A stretch of 64,000 nt of DNA from Epiperipatus broadwayi. Its lineage: Eukaryota; Onychophora; Udeonychophora; Euonychophora; Peripatidae. Both the position numbers and the translations under genes were made by a program. Numbering within the stretch: position 1 is the stretch's first letter; the number at the start of each line of letters is the position of its first letter. Of the stretch, positions 1 through 13,635 are shown one piece after another. The notes beneath the pieces were generated by a model. It saw only the letters and a program-made list of their open reading frames with translations. It searched no databases and had not been told where the DNA came from. The stretch covers positions 1,992,001-2,056,000 of the forward strand of contig JAQFVV010006221.1 of the NCBI GenBank assembly GCA_028023455.1, given 5' to 3'.

Positions 1-2640
1 GAATAACTGGAGACGTCATTATCTTTACATAAGTTTAATTTAAGAGATTTAGAAGAACTTTAGATCAGGCAGGATTTTACAGATTAGCTTTTAAAGTTAT
101 TTTAAATTTTATACAATTAGAAATATGTTTATCTAACATAGTTTAATTATTATGAGAAATTTAAGTTTAGAGTTTGTGCACATTTATCATATAATATAGC
201 TAGCTTTAGGGATGATTAAAATTGCTTTAGAATTTAGTTTAAAGCTTGTTTGAGAATTTGTTACCGGTCTTCCGATGGCTTGCATGATCATTCACTCACG
301 GGCTGGTTCATCTGCTATCCTTTCTGGTAGGCTGATGTTCTGGGTCTTCCATTTCCATAAACTGGCCTGTCGTACGAGGAAGGCGATAATGGTTGCTTTC
401 TAGCCCCGGCTTTCATTGTAAAACTGGGCATAATGCCTGAATACAAGTAATTTTAAATTATCACGAGAGAGTGAGAGCAAACAAGAGAACCAAACTCCAC
501 TTAAAACTGGGGTTTTATATCTCAACTCTCACCCTCTATCACAAACCATTAAGATATTTACAATCTTTAGTTTTAAATTCGTAACATTTAACTGCGCACA
601 TAAATTTTAGCAGACAAAAGATCCAGCTGTAGCCATTGACAAGCAGGACCGAGTTAATGATTTTGCCTTTGTTTTTAACATTATTTTTAATTCATCTTTA
701 AAATTTTGGTTTTCAGTTTACCATTTAATGAGAAGTATTTCTGAGAAATCTATAACCTTTGATTTTTTTTTTTTAAAAAGAGATTTAAGTTGTCAACATT
801 CTAGCATATACATAAGACAGACACCCTTGAATTTAAGATTTATATGCAAATACCAACAAATCTGTAAATTTGATAACTTAAGATAATTTAAAAAATCTGT
901 AATGTTTACTAAATGTATCACACTACAGTTCCCTTCGCATATATATATATATAAGTGCGCTCCCATATATATAACGATGTTTACAACTTATTCTAAATTT
1001 ATTAATTTTAAAATATTATAACCGTGTATATACTATAAGCGTACAAACATTAATATATAAGATGTGCGCACATATACAAATATATGCACATACATGTAAA
1101 TATATGCTATTAGATATCAAATTAATTTTTATAAGATTATATATGCTATTACATATCAAATTAATTTTTATAAGGTTATATATGTGTACCATGAAGGATT
1201 TGAATTAGGAAAAAGACTAATATAGTACATAGTAGGTGAAACTGGATGATCGCTAAATCATACTGTTTCAATATCAAGAATTAATATAAATGTGACTGAT
1301 AGATGACAACCCTTTCTGTGCACATCCTGAGCATCATACATTATGTGAAACAAATTGTCTCCATATCGAAATTAGACATTTGGAAAATTAGATGGTAAAT
1401 CATAATATACACAATGAAGTTATTATTATGAATTCTGCTGATAAATATTGCTAGGGGAGAGGAATAATCACACTAGGACAATAATTGAGGGTCCTAGACC
1501 CTCAAAAAAAAAACAAAAAAACCTACATGATGTTCACAGCCATGGGAACACTTCTGAGTGCCACATATATCAACAGTGCAACACTTAGAAAACAATACAA
1601 TTACTTCAAATTAACATCAAGAGCATATCAAAATCTTTCATAAATTGTTCAACACAATATTGATATAACTATATCTCCAGAAACTCATTATTCTAATAAT
1701 GCCTATCTTAAAATTTCCACGATATATATTGATTCTTGATAGAATGTACTAAACATGATATGAATATTTTTGTTTCAATCACCTTATAAAACAAGCAACT
1801 TCTATTGAAGATAGTTCAAATGATATTGCAATAACCATTTGAATAATTTTTATGTGATGTTTATAAATTTCACAATATAAACTGACCTTATATCCTCTTT
1901 CAAAATTTCCTATATCTTTTGTATTAATAATTTCAATTCTCAGCAATCTTTAAGTATATGTAAATGAAGATCAAGCAGACTATCAATTTTTAGAAAGATA
2001 GCATTTACATTAGGATGAAAAGCAAGGAGAAGCATCCAATTCTAATAGAGGGAAACAAACAATTCCAGACAATTTTTATTAGTCATTCATTAGACTAGAG
2101 ATTATCCATTTAATGAATATTTCTGTAGTTTAATTTTCACTACACCATTCTCATGTAAAGTAAGGACTAATTTTTACCACCCGCTTTTAACACATTTTTG
2201 AGGGATGTAATCATAAACATATGTTCAAAAGATATATAAAAAAGATGTACGAACTCCAAGAGGCATATTTCATGCTGAAAACATTAATCAGTTGGCCCAG
2301 ATCACAGTCTCTTATACATAATTTTACCACTGTTCATTATATACAGATAGGAAATTACTTAGGTTTAATTGATGTGTCAAATTTACTGCCCACACAACTT
2401 TGCAACAAACCGCTGAATGGAAGTATATCAATAATTTTTATTAAACATTCATTAGACTAGAAATTATTCATTAAATGGACAATTCTAGACTTGTTGCAAT
2501 CTTGCTGAAATACAGATATTGAATTATTTCTCCCAAAGCCCCCCCCCCCCGCCAAGTTTAAACATTCTTATAATCCATATTTCTATAATTGTAAGTTATC
2601 CAGTTCTAAAATTGAATTTAAAGAAAGCTAACAGAAATAA
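1..2640. other. No gene seen; AT-rich with one GC-richer patch
   Basis: I recognise no coding region, RNA gene or complete mobile element here. The patch at about 260-430 is richer in G and C than its surroundings and may be an old transposon fragment, but I find no second copy in the window. The 79-codon open frame at 2221-2460 has no recognisable motif. A run of C at about 2540-2550 is a homopolymer. Short AT microsatellites occur near 940-955. Confidence 0.5.
1101..1178. repeat. Two-copy 39-bp tandem repeat
   Basis: A unit beginning TATATGCTATTAGATATC is followed directly by a second copy beginning TATATGCTATTACATATC, with only a couple of differences. This is a simple local duplication with no sign of coding. 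Confidence 0.85.
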
Positions 2641-4640
2641 TATAGGGAATACCTTAAATGGAACATTAACATAAACCAAATCCTCTTGCATGATAGGTTT
2701 AACAAAGATCTGCCAAAAAGTCCATTTTCATATGGATATTGAAAGCAATTCATTCTAGGCAGAACAAAATAAAAGTGCTCTTTTTTATAGCCATTTTTGT
2801 TTGTCATTCTTTAACATCAATGTCATAAAATTAATAAATTTTATTGAACTTGCCTGGATTATCTTAAACCAGAAAAGAATCAGCATATTAATTGACTCTC
2901 TAAAAAATTTAGAATATAAAACCAAAGTATAGTGGCAAAATTATTCAATAACATTATTCATGCAGGAACTATTCCAAAAATTTGATGCAAAATCAAAACT
3001 ACAGCAGTCTTAAAACCAAATAATCAATGATCAAAAAATTTATCATCTAATATCATTAGTATACTCTTCTTACAAGTTATTTGAAAAAAATCATTTTGCC
3101 ATTTATCTATATGGCAGACCGAATTTAAGCTAAATAAAAGATGCTGTGAACAAATATTTTTAATTCCAGTAGATTAAGGCTTTCAAAATAAATTAAAATA
3201 TTGGTACTATTTTTATGGAACTAATCTCAGATTTTGATTTTGTTGGTAAAATGGTGTTCTAAAATATCTTAAATACAGGAAAATTACTAATTTTCTCGAC
3301 ATATTTCTATGAAAAAAAAAATTTAAGTGACACTGAATGATAATCAGAGGAGATACAAATTTTTACAGCAAGATTTATTACTGGGCGCAATTCTATGACA
3401 TTTTATCCTCAATGTATCACATGACATTTATTCACATGGAAGTATTGCCACATGAATTTTTAATCACATTCAAATCATCATATGGACTTTTCATTAAGCA
3501 ATATTTGTAATTAATAAAACATTTATTTAATAAGTAATTTTTTTGCCAAGTAAATAAAATAAACTGAAATTCTGTATGTAATTAGTATTATAATTTATAA
3601 GAAAAGTTTACAAAATGTTCCATCTTGAATCAATATTTGATTTTATTTGTGGTAATGGTCCAAAATTTCAAACCACAAGCTACTAATTGTGTCTTTCATT
3701 TCATTTTCCTTCTGTTGTGAATGAAAATATATGTAGAGAGAGAATTGAAATATTATGATATAGCAAATAAAGTTTTTCCACTTTAATACTCATGTTTTAC
3801 TATTTCAAGTTTCATTTCTAAATGATTTATTTATTATTAATAAAACAAACAAAAAAAGTTACTTGTAAAAAAATTACTTTTTAAAATAAATACTTTTATA
3901 TTAAAATATTGTATAATAATTCTGAACTGTGGTCCACATGAAGATTTGGACAGTAATCAAAAGTGCATGAGATTTGTAAGACAAGTTCTTTCATCTACTT
4001 TATTTAATATATTCATAAATGATATCCAAAAACAGAAAATTTATCTGTAGTAATAACATTGCTTTATCTTAAAAAAAAAAAAAACCCCTAATAAAGATAT
4101 AAAAAGACAAAATCTTTTTCAAAGTCTGGAACCTTACTCCTAATTCAATAAAGATAATAAAACACAATTTTTCATTTAAACATTAGGGAAATCTCGTAAT
4201 CTAAATATAATCTTTTGCAATAAAAGATTGATGGATAATCCTATCCTATGCTAGTTAGGAATAATCTTGAATTGTGGCCTTATTTTCTTAAGCTAAGATT
4301 AGATCTAAATTAATTTCTAGGAATAATCTTTTTAAAAAAACTGGCTTTGCCCATGGTTCTGATATATTTTATGAACGTTTCCTTAGTCCTAACATATTCT
4401 ACTAATGAATGTCTCAGTAAAAAAAGTTTCCACACTAAATTTTTGGAGTCAAATATTACTGATGTACTTAAGTCTACTCCTCTGCAATGGTTTCCTATTT
4501 ATTTTTATATATTCTTTCCATCAGAAATCCTACAGAAAATGTATAAAAATCTTGTAAGTAGATGAGACATGTCAATAACTCAAGATATAGTTTCATTATT
4601 TAAGATTCATATCAAATCAAAGTCCTTTTTCTGGATGTTC
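2640..4640 (+). pseudogene. Decayed jockey-type LINE reverse transcriptase
   Basis: Remnants of a non-LTR retrotransposon polymerase read on the plus strand in the right order, with many stops and frameshifts. Around 2960-3090 are traces of the pre-palm segment (a TIPK-like stretch, then TTAVLKPNN, then SLVYSSYKLFEK-like residues matching the usual YRPISL...FEKII block). Around 3985-4030 is STLFNIFINDIQ, matching the family block S-P-LFN-(I/L)-(Y/F)-I-N-D. Downstream, about 4150-4640, NKTK-, FERFLS- and LQWFP-like pieces resemble the thumb and C-terminal region. The YADD catalytic motif is not preserved. The 72-codon open frame at 4347-4565 is part of this ruin. The family is a jockey-superfamily LINE by motif; the exact clade is not decided. 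Non-functional. Confidence 0.7.
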
Positions 4641-5443
4641 AAACTGTATTGACAATTGAAAAATTATGGGGTAAAAAATAAAATTCTTATGAGATTCCAA
4701 ATTCGTTTTCCATATCCAATAGTAAAAACTAGTCGAATTTGATCTTAAATGCAATTGGGAGTCATCTGCTTCATAAATGGAATAGCTATTGATCTAAATA
4801 GATATAGATAAACACAATCCTCATTTGATTATAAGATAAATGGCAATATATAAAACTATTTAAAGCCAATTTCACTCAGCAGTGAATAATTAATTGCAAG
4901 CTTTACAATTGGGTTTAGATTTTAGGTAAATACGACTGAAAAAAATCCTCCATAAAGTATATTCATAAAATCATTTCTTAACCTTACTACAAAAGTATAA
5001 GTTCATTTTAATCTAATGATCAGTATACTAGTTTGCATACCTTAAGATATAATGATTACAAAATATTCTTTGGTAATGAAACAACATTTGATTCATTTTA
5101 CGTAATTGATAAATTTTAAAATTTAATTTCACTCTCAAAAAAAAAAAAATATTAAGCTTATAGTTCTATATTTGGAACTCAAGAAGCAATTCATTTGATT
5201 TTTTTCAATTTTTATCCATTTTTTTCCTGCAAATTCTAAATTCTGCATTAACAGTGATATTTTACCAGGATTTTTCTTCAGTCTTTTAGCAGTTTGATAC
5301 ATACACTCACACAAAAAAAAAACCAAGACAAACTAACTTACATGAGGAAAGCAGTTTTTTTCAAAAATTCTTACCTAAATCCAAAATTAGCATAATTGTT
5401 AATTTTCATAGGAGTCAGTTATAACTTATCAAATTTTGTATAA

Positions 5444-5631
5444 ACATCACATGATCAACATTTCTTATGCTTGCTTATAACTGTTATTAAAATAGGCAAA
5501 ACTCTCTATACGTATTGCCGCTCAGTGCAAGTAGGCACTAGATGGGGATTTTATGCACAAGCCTTCTGACATCCATTGATTATTCGGACTTGCACTAAAT
5601 GGCAATACATATAGAGAGTTTTGCCTGTTTT
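5444..5631 (+). repeat. Hairpin retroposon-like element, copy 1 (13-bp TSD)
   Basis: A 188-bp element begins with a one-sided leader (ACATCACATGATCAACATTT, about 45 bp). A long imperfect hairpin follows, with arms at about 5489-5531 and 5589-5631 (AGGCAAAACTCTCTATA on the left, its complement on the right). It is flanked by a perfect 13-bp direct repeat AAATTTTGTATAA at 5431-5443 and 5632-5644. Copies 2 and 3 lie at 22497-22793 (opposite orientation) and 28249-28438. They share the leader, hairpin arms and inner segment (CTTGTGCATAAAATCCCC). I see no open frame and no clear Pol III A or B box. Confidence 0.8.
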
Positions 5632-5859
5632 AAATTTTGTATAACTATAATATTTGCCAATTTTAAATTTTGACAGTTGTTTTCTTTTATTTGATACAAA
5701 ATTTTACTAAAATAATTCACATTAAATTGCATGTTGGGCTCATATTTTTCTACCATAAGCACAGATTCAAAATCTGATTTAAGATTTTATTAAAAACTTT
5801 TGACATCATTGAAAGTTTCATATAGATTAACTTCCATTCAAATCATTGCATTTCTGTAA

Positions 5860-7680
5860 TATAACGGTCGGGGAAGATGGAACTCTTACCGTATCTGCTG
5901 TACAGGGCCCACTAGACTTGGAACGTAGAAAATTTATAGTGTAGGCAGATATGTATTAAGATCCAATTTTATTTTATTATGACTGTTAGCCCATGCCACT
6001 AGCTCAAGGAGATGCAGAGATTTATAATATATCCTTATTTAAAACATTTCAATAAAGAAAAAGATTTAAATTCTTAAAATATATTTTTAATAAAATAAGC
6101 CACTGCCAGTAATTATCACACATAAACATTTATTATCGCACACATATAAATTTGAGAAATAAATTTAGATTTTATTATTAATTTTAAATTATTATTTCAG
6201 GAAGTCCGCACAGATGGACATTTTAATAATATCTTTACTTTAGAATGTTGAGTATAGATAGGCTAAATAGGTTGCACAATAAAAATTTTCAAAATATTCA
6301 ACCTCAGGCTAAAAGTTCGTGGCTAAACCAACACTCGCATCCTGATATACAGACGCATCCAATGCAATATGTGCGTCTGCAACGTGATATTATTTGAACG
6401 AAATGATCCTAGTCCAGTACAGGAATGCGCATCTATCTGGCGAAGGAATCGTATATAAAATATTTAAAAGAAATACTATGTATGGGGGAGAGCGGTACTT
6501 TGCCTACTTAATTCCCTATCCATAGAGCGAAAGGGGGGTCAATGTTGCAGGAAATACATTCGCTTCCATTGCAACACAATGACTACGTCTTTGGGGTCAT
6601 GCATTCAGTTGGGCACGTTGTCCTATATGCTAACTCGCTTCACATTACATTGATATAAATACCCATATATCTCTCTATGAGCATAGATTCAACTACGAGA
6701 CAAATAGTCTGAAATTAACCCCAATGACCTAACCCCAAACTTAACGAATCTATGCAGCCATATACACCAAACTTTAAATTTAATACATTTTTAAAATTTA
6801 GTTAATAAATAAAAATAAAAGAAAAATGGAAATGATTATTAAACATATGCATAAAAACCAAATTATTAATGATTTAACATTCCATGTTGATCAGATAAGA
6901 GTTCATGATTTAAACTTTGGTTAGGCCTTAATCGTTTAAGAAATGATTTAAAGTTCATTTAGTAAAGGTTTATAATAATTAGAGTTCATAATTTATCGTT
7001 TATACATTACATTAAAGGAGCTCCATGGTTCCTTGTGCCACTTCCCGCGAAGTCTTTTATTATTCATAATTTCAGGGAAGACCAGTCGGTTGTTCATGCC
7101 ATAGTTATCAATCCTGAGGCCACCTTAGCTGGTTCAATCCTGGAACTATTTTATTGCAGGACCCATATGATTAGGGTCTACAATAGCGCCATCCATATTT
7201 CAACACTATCTTCATTTGTAAATAGTAAGAGGGTGAAAAGTGCGTCTTCCCCCACCCCTCTCCAAAAAAAACCCAAGCTGGAACTCTCCTTAATTTGGAT
7301 TTTTTTTTTATTATATTAATCCTTCGGATTCACCAATCATGATTTCCTGTTCCGGTGGCCTTCATCAGGATCCGAGTGATGGTTGATCTTCCACAAACTG
7401 GTAACGCAATATTTAAAAAAAGTTTTTTTCTCTTATCTGACTGTTAATTATAAATTTGCCCCAAAGGCTCGTTTACTTTAGATTAATTAAAAACAACTAT
7501 CATTTCCACTTTGAGTTTTAATATAATAGAAAGTAATTTAATTATTGTACATTCTTAAAGATATATATATTTTTAGCTTTAAATCTTTTAAGTTTTTTGC
7601 TTAAAATTTAGTTTTAAAATACTTTTTTTTTGTAATAGTTTTCTTTTAATAATTTTCCATCTGTGTGATTTATGTTGTGC
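5860..7680 (+). mobile_element. Diverged LTR relic, same family as 40531-42716
   Basis: This stretch is collinear with the solo LTR at 40531-42716. Shared blocks include the start (TAACGGTC...CAGGGCCCACTAGA against TAACGATC...CAGGGCGCCATCTAG), GTAGGCAGATA, TAAGCCACTGCCAGTAATTA, CGCACAGATGG, GGCTAAAAGTTCGTGGC and the segment near 7600-7672. The right end is uncertain. Recognisable homology stops near 7680, although a GTGTTAACA at about 8245-8253 could be the decayed terminus. The frame of 94 codons at 7035-7319 lies inside and shows no known domain. Orientation is given relative to the better copy. Confidence 0.7.
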
Positions 7681-7689
7681 CCTTTTCTT

Positions 7690-10600
7690 TAGGTCAGAAT
7701 TAATTCATTATAGCAATTTACTAAAAAATTTTAAATTTAGGATATGTTCTCTTAGTACAATGATTGTATTATATTGATAATCTTTTAAAAGTTCAATTTA
7801 AAGCAAAATAAAAATATTTAATGCCTAAAATTGTACTAAATAACATTAAAACAGTTAAATAAAGCTAAATATATTAATTGCATATGGTTGGGATAGCTGG
7901 CCATAATAAATAATGTAGCAATAAATGTTTAAAATATGTTTTAAAAGTTGAATTTTAATAGCTAAAACTTGTAATTAAATAAATACTATATTTTAAAGTA
8001 TAAATTACATCTAATAATTATATTTAATATTATATGTTTTAAAAGTAATCTTTGTGGTAGGAAAAATTATATTTAATTCTATGTTTTCAAAATTATTATT
8101 CCAAATTTTATTATTATTTATTTAATATAATAATTGTTGCAATTAACATTTAATATTTCCCAGACAGAATTCTGATACGGTCTGTCTCGGTTGTAAGTCA
8201 TGTGACCTGTAAACAGTTATGCACACACGCTTACTAGTGTTTGTGTTAACAAAGTTTCAAAATTACTTTAAAAATTACACTATAGAATTGAATACATTTA
8301 TTTATCTATCACAAGAGGAAATATTAAAAGTTAATTATCATAAAATAGATACATTAAAAATAAAGGGTGGAATAAATTGATAAATATTGTTTTCTAAAAG
8401 TCATTTTAAAATGTTTAATTAATTTTAATAAAGTACAAAAATTGATTTAAAATTAATATTTTAAGTAATATTTTGGGTAGAAATGAGTGATATTTTATTC
8501 TTTAAATTTAATTGTGTGATACTGAAGTTGTATGCAAATTAAGTTATCAGGTGAAAAGCAAAATCCACCAATAAGATGATGTAGTTTGTTGGGTATAACT
8601 ACTGAGGCACAGTTAGTTCAGTAGTGGTGGTGATTTTTCTAAAATTTTGTGCTTCTTTTAAATTTTTTTTGTTTTATTAGTAAATCCAGTGCTATAATAG
8701 TTCTCTTATAATTTTATTTGCAACTGATAAGGATACCAATTTTAAGTATTTTGCAAAGAGAATATTATAAATAAATTATAATAAGTTTTATCTAAAGGAT
8801 GCGTTGCTAAAAGCTAAATTCCCTTGCCAGAATTTTTGTGTTGAAACTTAATTCAATTTCACATTAAAATATGGAAATACCAACGAGTAATACTTACTTA
8901 TTTAAAAAGATTTTAAAAGTAAAATCTATAATTATTAATATAGTATTAATGGTTTTAACAAGGAGAACTCTTTTGTTAAGTAAGGATGTATATTGGACAT
9001 TATGCAGAGAGCTAAACAGGAAAACTATTCGGAAATTTAAATTAAGAATGCATTTTCTAGTATTGAGATAGTCGTATCAGAAAATGATAAATAATACGAC
9101 AAAATCATAATAAATTTTATGTGGAAAGTAAAGTTATGGAGGTATAATGTTTTATCTTTTTGAAGAAAACATTATGGATAATTTTAAAAAACTGCCATAA
9201 ATAATAGCTAAATGAAAAGTAGTTAAAGCATATGTAATAAATCTATAATTTTATAAGACTATATGCGTTATAATGATTTGTTGAAAAAAACCGATAACTG
9301 AAATTATGATGAAAATAACCATACTTGGATAAAGAAATAATAAATATCCTGACAAATAAATCCCTATAAATGGGACTATTAACAATAAGTAATTATTAAA
9401 TTCTAAAAAGATATATTTTTAAAAAATGTGCAAAAAGAAATATCTGGATATACAAAGTCAAGTCACCGTGTCTAATGCATTACCAAGCCGGTATGTATAA
9501 AATTCCAAGGAAGGAAACTTCAGAATGTTATTTTTTTCCATATTATAGTTTATTATTATTTTAATAATCACTGTTCTGAATAATAGAGACAATGAACTAT
9601 TATTTCACAAACTTTTTCAGAACAGATCAGTGATTATTTTTGCTAATATTTTTTAGATTTTTAGACGTCGACTTTTCTTTTTTTTATCATTTATTTTAAA
9701 ACTTCGTTCGTGTTGGAAGGATTCTACGCATGCGTTAGTCAGTCATTTGCGGGAAGAAAAATTCTAGTTTCGTCATCAAGCGTTGAAAAAAAAAAAAACC
9801 TAGCAACAAAGGTTGGGGATTTCAATTGCTCTTCAAGAGAAAAAAAAAAAACTTCAAGGAAAATAAAAACATTTTATTTTATTTGTGTAAAGGACAATTC
9901 AAAATAGAAGTATACGTAATTATGACTTGCTTTTTTTTATTAACCTTAGTTCTAGTTATCACATTATTTAATTAGTAGAATAGGTACATAAATATTAATT
10001 TAGTCACTAATAATATTATAGTTTTATAATAAATATTTTGATAATTTTAAAATAAGTTAATATTGTTAAGTGTGACAGTATGAATATATTATATTATGCA
10101 ATGTTTATTTTAATTGGTGGGCAAGAAGACATCATAAGTGATTGACAAGTTGATATCACTTAGGTAATAGTTGTGAATATTGACATTTTATGATGTATTT
10201 TTCTTTTGTAGATTATCAATGAATTATATAATGTTGAAGTATGAATGTTGGATTATATGTGAACGCATTTATACAACACATTAAACTTATAGGATTAGAA
10301 TTTATTTATTCTAGGAATATGAATAATTATATGATTCTTTTATAAAGGACTTTAATATGTTTAGATATTTAAAGTATGGATAATAATCATTTTGTATTTT
10401 GTTAAAGAATATTGATAGGAAAGTAAAGTAACCTTTTTCTTGTAGATTAGTTGAGATCGTTATAATTACAACTGAATTTTATTTGTTGTTTTGACTGTTA
10501 GTTAGGATCATTGTCAACATAAATTTGATAAATCTATAGGAAAATTTTATAAGATAGTGACTTGGTAGTAATTTTAAAAAAACATGAAACCAATGAGATG

Positions 10601-13600
10601 TTATTAATGTAGGATTTATTATGGGAACAGGAATATAATTTTATAATCTTATTAAGTATACAGGTACAGTTAACAAAGCCCTGTAGCTGGTATATTTTAT
10701 CTGTGGGTAGTGTTTATTTTATATTGAATATTGATGTTCTAGAAAACTGAAGTAATAGCTTTGTCATCGTTGTTGGTAGTGAAGGTCATTAGACAAATAG
10801 GTCATGCCTCTATTTTATTGATACACTGTGCCATGATGTCTATCTAATACGTACTATTGAGTGAGACTCTAGTTTCTTCCCTATGCCTACACATCTATTC
10901 GCTATCACGATTTTTCCAAAGCATTACATCGCACAATATTGTATTTTTAAAAGGAAATGATAAATAATTTGAGAGTTTAAGGACTGTTATTTAATGAATA
11001 AGATAGGTTTGTTTACTTATGAGGATGGATAGAGCCAATGCAAAATGAAATTAAAAATCAAACGGAATTAAATGATAAAGAATCATAGAATATGTTCTAT
11101 ATTTGTTTTTTGTTTTAAAACAAAATAAATAATATAAATGAATGTAAATAAAGTGAAGTTGCTCTAGAATTTTAAATAACTTCAAATATTTTTAATTTTA
11201 TAAGTATTGCATATTTTTCAAAATAGATAATGTAGTAAAACGAAACAGTACAAGATAAGCATAGGTATATTTTGTAGTTATTTTAATACTTAAGAAGTAC
11301 ATCAATAATCGCAATTATTCCATATTAAAATAATATTAAGTAAGAGATATTGGGTAGAATAATATGATTAGCAATGATGTCCACGTATTTTATTAATAAA
11401 CCAACATTGGATATTTTGTGTATAATAATAATAATAATAACATTGCAAAATGAGAAATTATTTAGTGATAACATCCATATTCGAAATGTTATTTTTTGTA
11501 TTTTCCGCTTTATGCTTTGATGTATGTTTAAAGAAAGCATATTATAATGATATTTAGTAAGAGATAATATTTAGAATTAATGTAAAGTAATTGTATCTTT
11601 ATTATAAATTTGACAAAGATGGAAATAAAAAATTGTATTTTTCAGAGTGAAGACTTTAAATTTGTTTTATTTTATTAGTTTAAGATGAATAATAGATTTA
11701 TAATGGTGCAAGACTTATTGTACAAATTGTAAATAGATCATTATTTATTTTATTTTGTTATAATAACAATTTTGTTAAACTTGTTTCAAAATTTGTGTGT
11801 TAAGTTGATTTTCTATCCCACTCTACAATATTTTAAAACCACAGAAGATTTGAACCAAAACATAACATTTTTGCACAGAAATAAATAAAAATACTATTTA
11901 AGAATTCTAATATTTTCTTAAGATGATTTATTTAAGAAATTACATTTTACATTAGCTTTATGGTCATAAGTTAATTATTATAATATTATAAAGAATTATA
12001 ATGCTATCCGTTGCCACAAATATATTTTTCGGATTGTAAAATACTACCACATATTTATTGCAAGATCATATGAAAGATAAAAGATTATGTTGTATTATTT
12101 CTTTATTATTATCATGTCGAATAAGAATTATAGTGGAGGAAAATATATGTAAGATTAAATCATACAATAAAAAATATTATTATTATTTATTATTATTGTT
12201 ATTAGTTAGGTGTGGTTGAGTATGATATAAAATCCCTTATCATGCTTGACTACAGTAATTTTAATTGACTTAAATTAGTTTAAGAACCTGAGATTTATTT
12301 TAGCTAAATTATTTTAAATAAAAAGATTAAGATTTATTTATTAGTGTAATCTTAATGATTAGTTACTATTGAAGTCGTAAGAATGCTATACCTGTGGCAT
12401 CAGACTATCAGATGCTTCGAACCTATTGGAAACTGCCACTGCTGCTGAACGTGTCGGATTTGATCATGAACCAAGAAGCTGCCACATCAAAAACATGCTG
12501 TCCAACTTTCCATTAGAGCGTCAAATTATAACCGGAGAAGACCAAAATATGCATGAACTGCCCAAATTGATATGAGGCAACCATTAACCCAAGAGCTCTT
12601 GTGTTGTCTATTTCCCTTTTTAAAGCTAGCTAAATTTAAATATATTTTTTTAATATAAAACTGCCTTTTTCTGTAAAATATTTTATAACCTAACTTGTGT
12701 GCTTTTCTTTCTATCCTTGGGTTGATATTTTCTATTTTACACATTTGCTAATTTATTTCTTTTATTATAGTAGTGTGCGTAAATAGTCATCAAACGAGCG
12801 AATTATTTCATTCATTTTTATTAGTGTGCCGCCATATTATTGCAGATTAATTTTATAACTGACCCCCTTAGTAAATGTCTTCTAAAATTGCTTGTTCGAA
12901 GGCTACTTTATTTTATTAATCTCCTAAATAATTGTTCTCAAGAAAGGTTTATTTAGCATTTTTTTATATAACATGAGGATATGCGCGAAAATGGTAAGTG
13001 GACTTTATAATATAGAGAAATGCATGACTACATATAATCTTATGAATCCCTTTTAATCATGCATTCCCCTCCATTTTTCTTATTTTAAAATAACATTTTA
13101 TTGTACTTATAATGTAATTTATAAACTGTAAAAGTTGAGGTCGAGAATGTGCGGACCATCTTAAAATTATATAGGAATTGGTTAAGCGCCTTTACTTATT
13201 TAGTTACCCCTTCCATATATTTGTTTTATATTGAGTGTTACTGGTGTAGGCATATAAGATGTTGAGACCTACTTTGTTTCTATAGGGATTTATGGCTCAG
13301 ATCTTTCCCTTCCCTTCTCTCGGTTTCCAGAGTGTATGAGCTAGAAAGTCATACCTGGGAATATTACGCTTAAGTCACCCAGCCACAGAGTTCATGGAAC
13401 AATGCCATACTCGGACTGTTTGTGACCAAACTTTCCACAGGGTCCATGGCGAGACGCCAGTCCATCTGTTTTAATTTTATTATTTATCATTTTATTTTAA
13501 TTCACCAAGCCACGCGGTTTTAATGTATCGTACTCCATCCTATATGTTGATCCTCCACTAGTACCACCATTCTCTTTTAATATTAAAATATTTTATTCAA

Positions 13601-13620
13601 TTGCCCGTGTCTTAACCACT
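7690..13620. other. About 5.9 kb without a recognisable gene
   Basis: This is AT-rich sequence with A and T runs, an AAT/ATA microsatellite near 11420-11440 and a TTATTA-rich stretch near 12175-12200. GC-richer patches at about 12370-12560 and 13220-13460 stand out from the background and may be old repeat fragments, but no second copy is in the window. The open frames here (8871-9071, 9710-9907, 11325-11540, 12526-12744) are short, of low complexity and without motifs. Confidence 0.5.
9561..9640. repeat. Short imperfect hairpin
   Basis: AATAATCACTGTTCTGA at about 9563-9579 is answered by the inverted sequence TCAGAACAGATCAGTGATTA at about 9617-9636, with a 4-base bulge in the right arm. It could be a tiny MITE or chance. 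No target duplication was recognised. Confidence 0.4.
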
Positions 13621-13635
13621 TCCATGCCTCTAGAT

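Noticed and set aside
7035-7319. 94-codon open frame
   Set aside because: It lies inside a diverged LTR relic, has no recognisable motif and ends in homopolymer translation.
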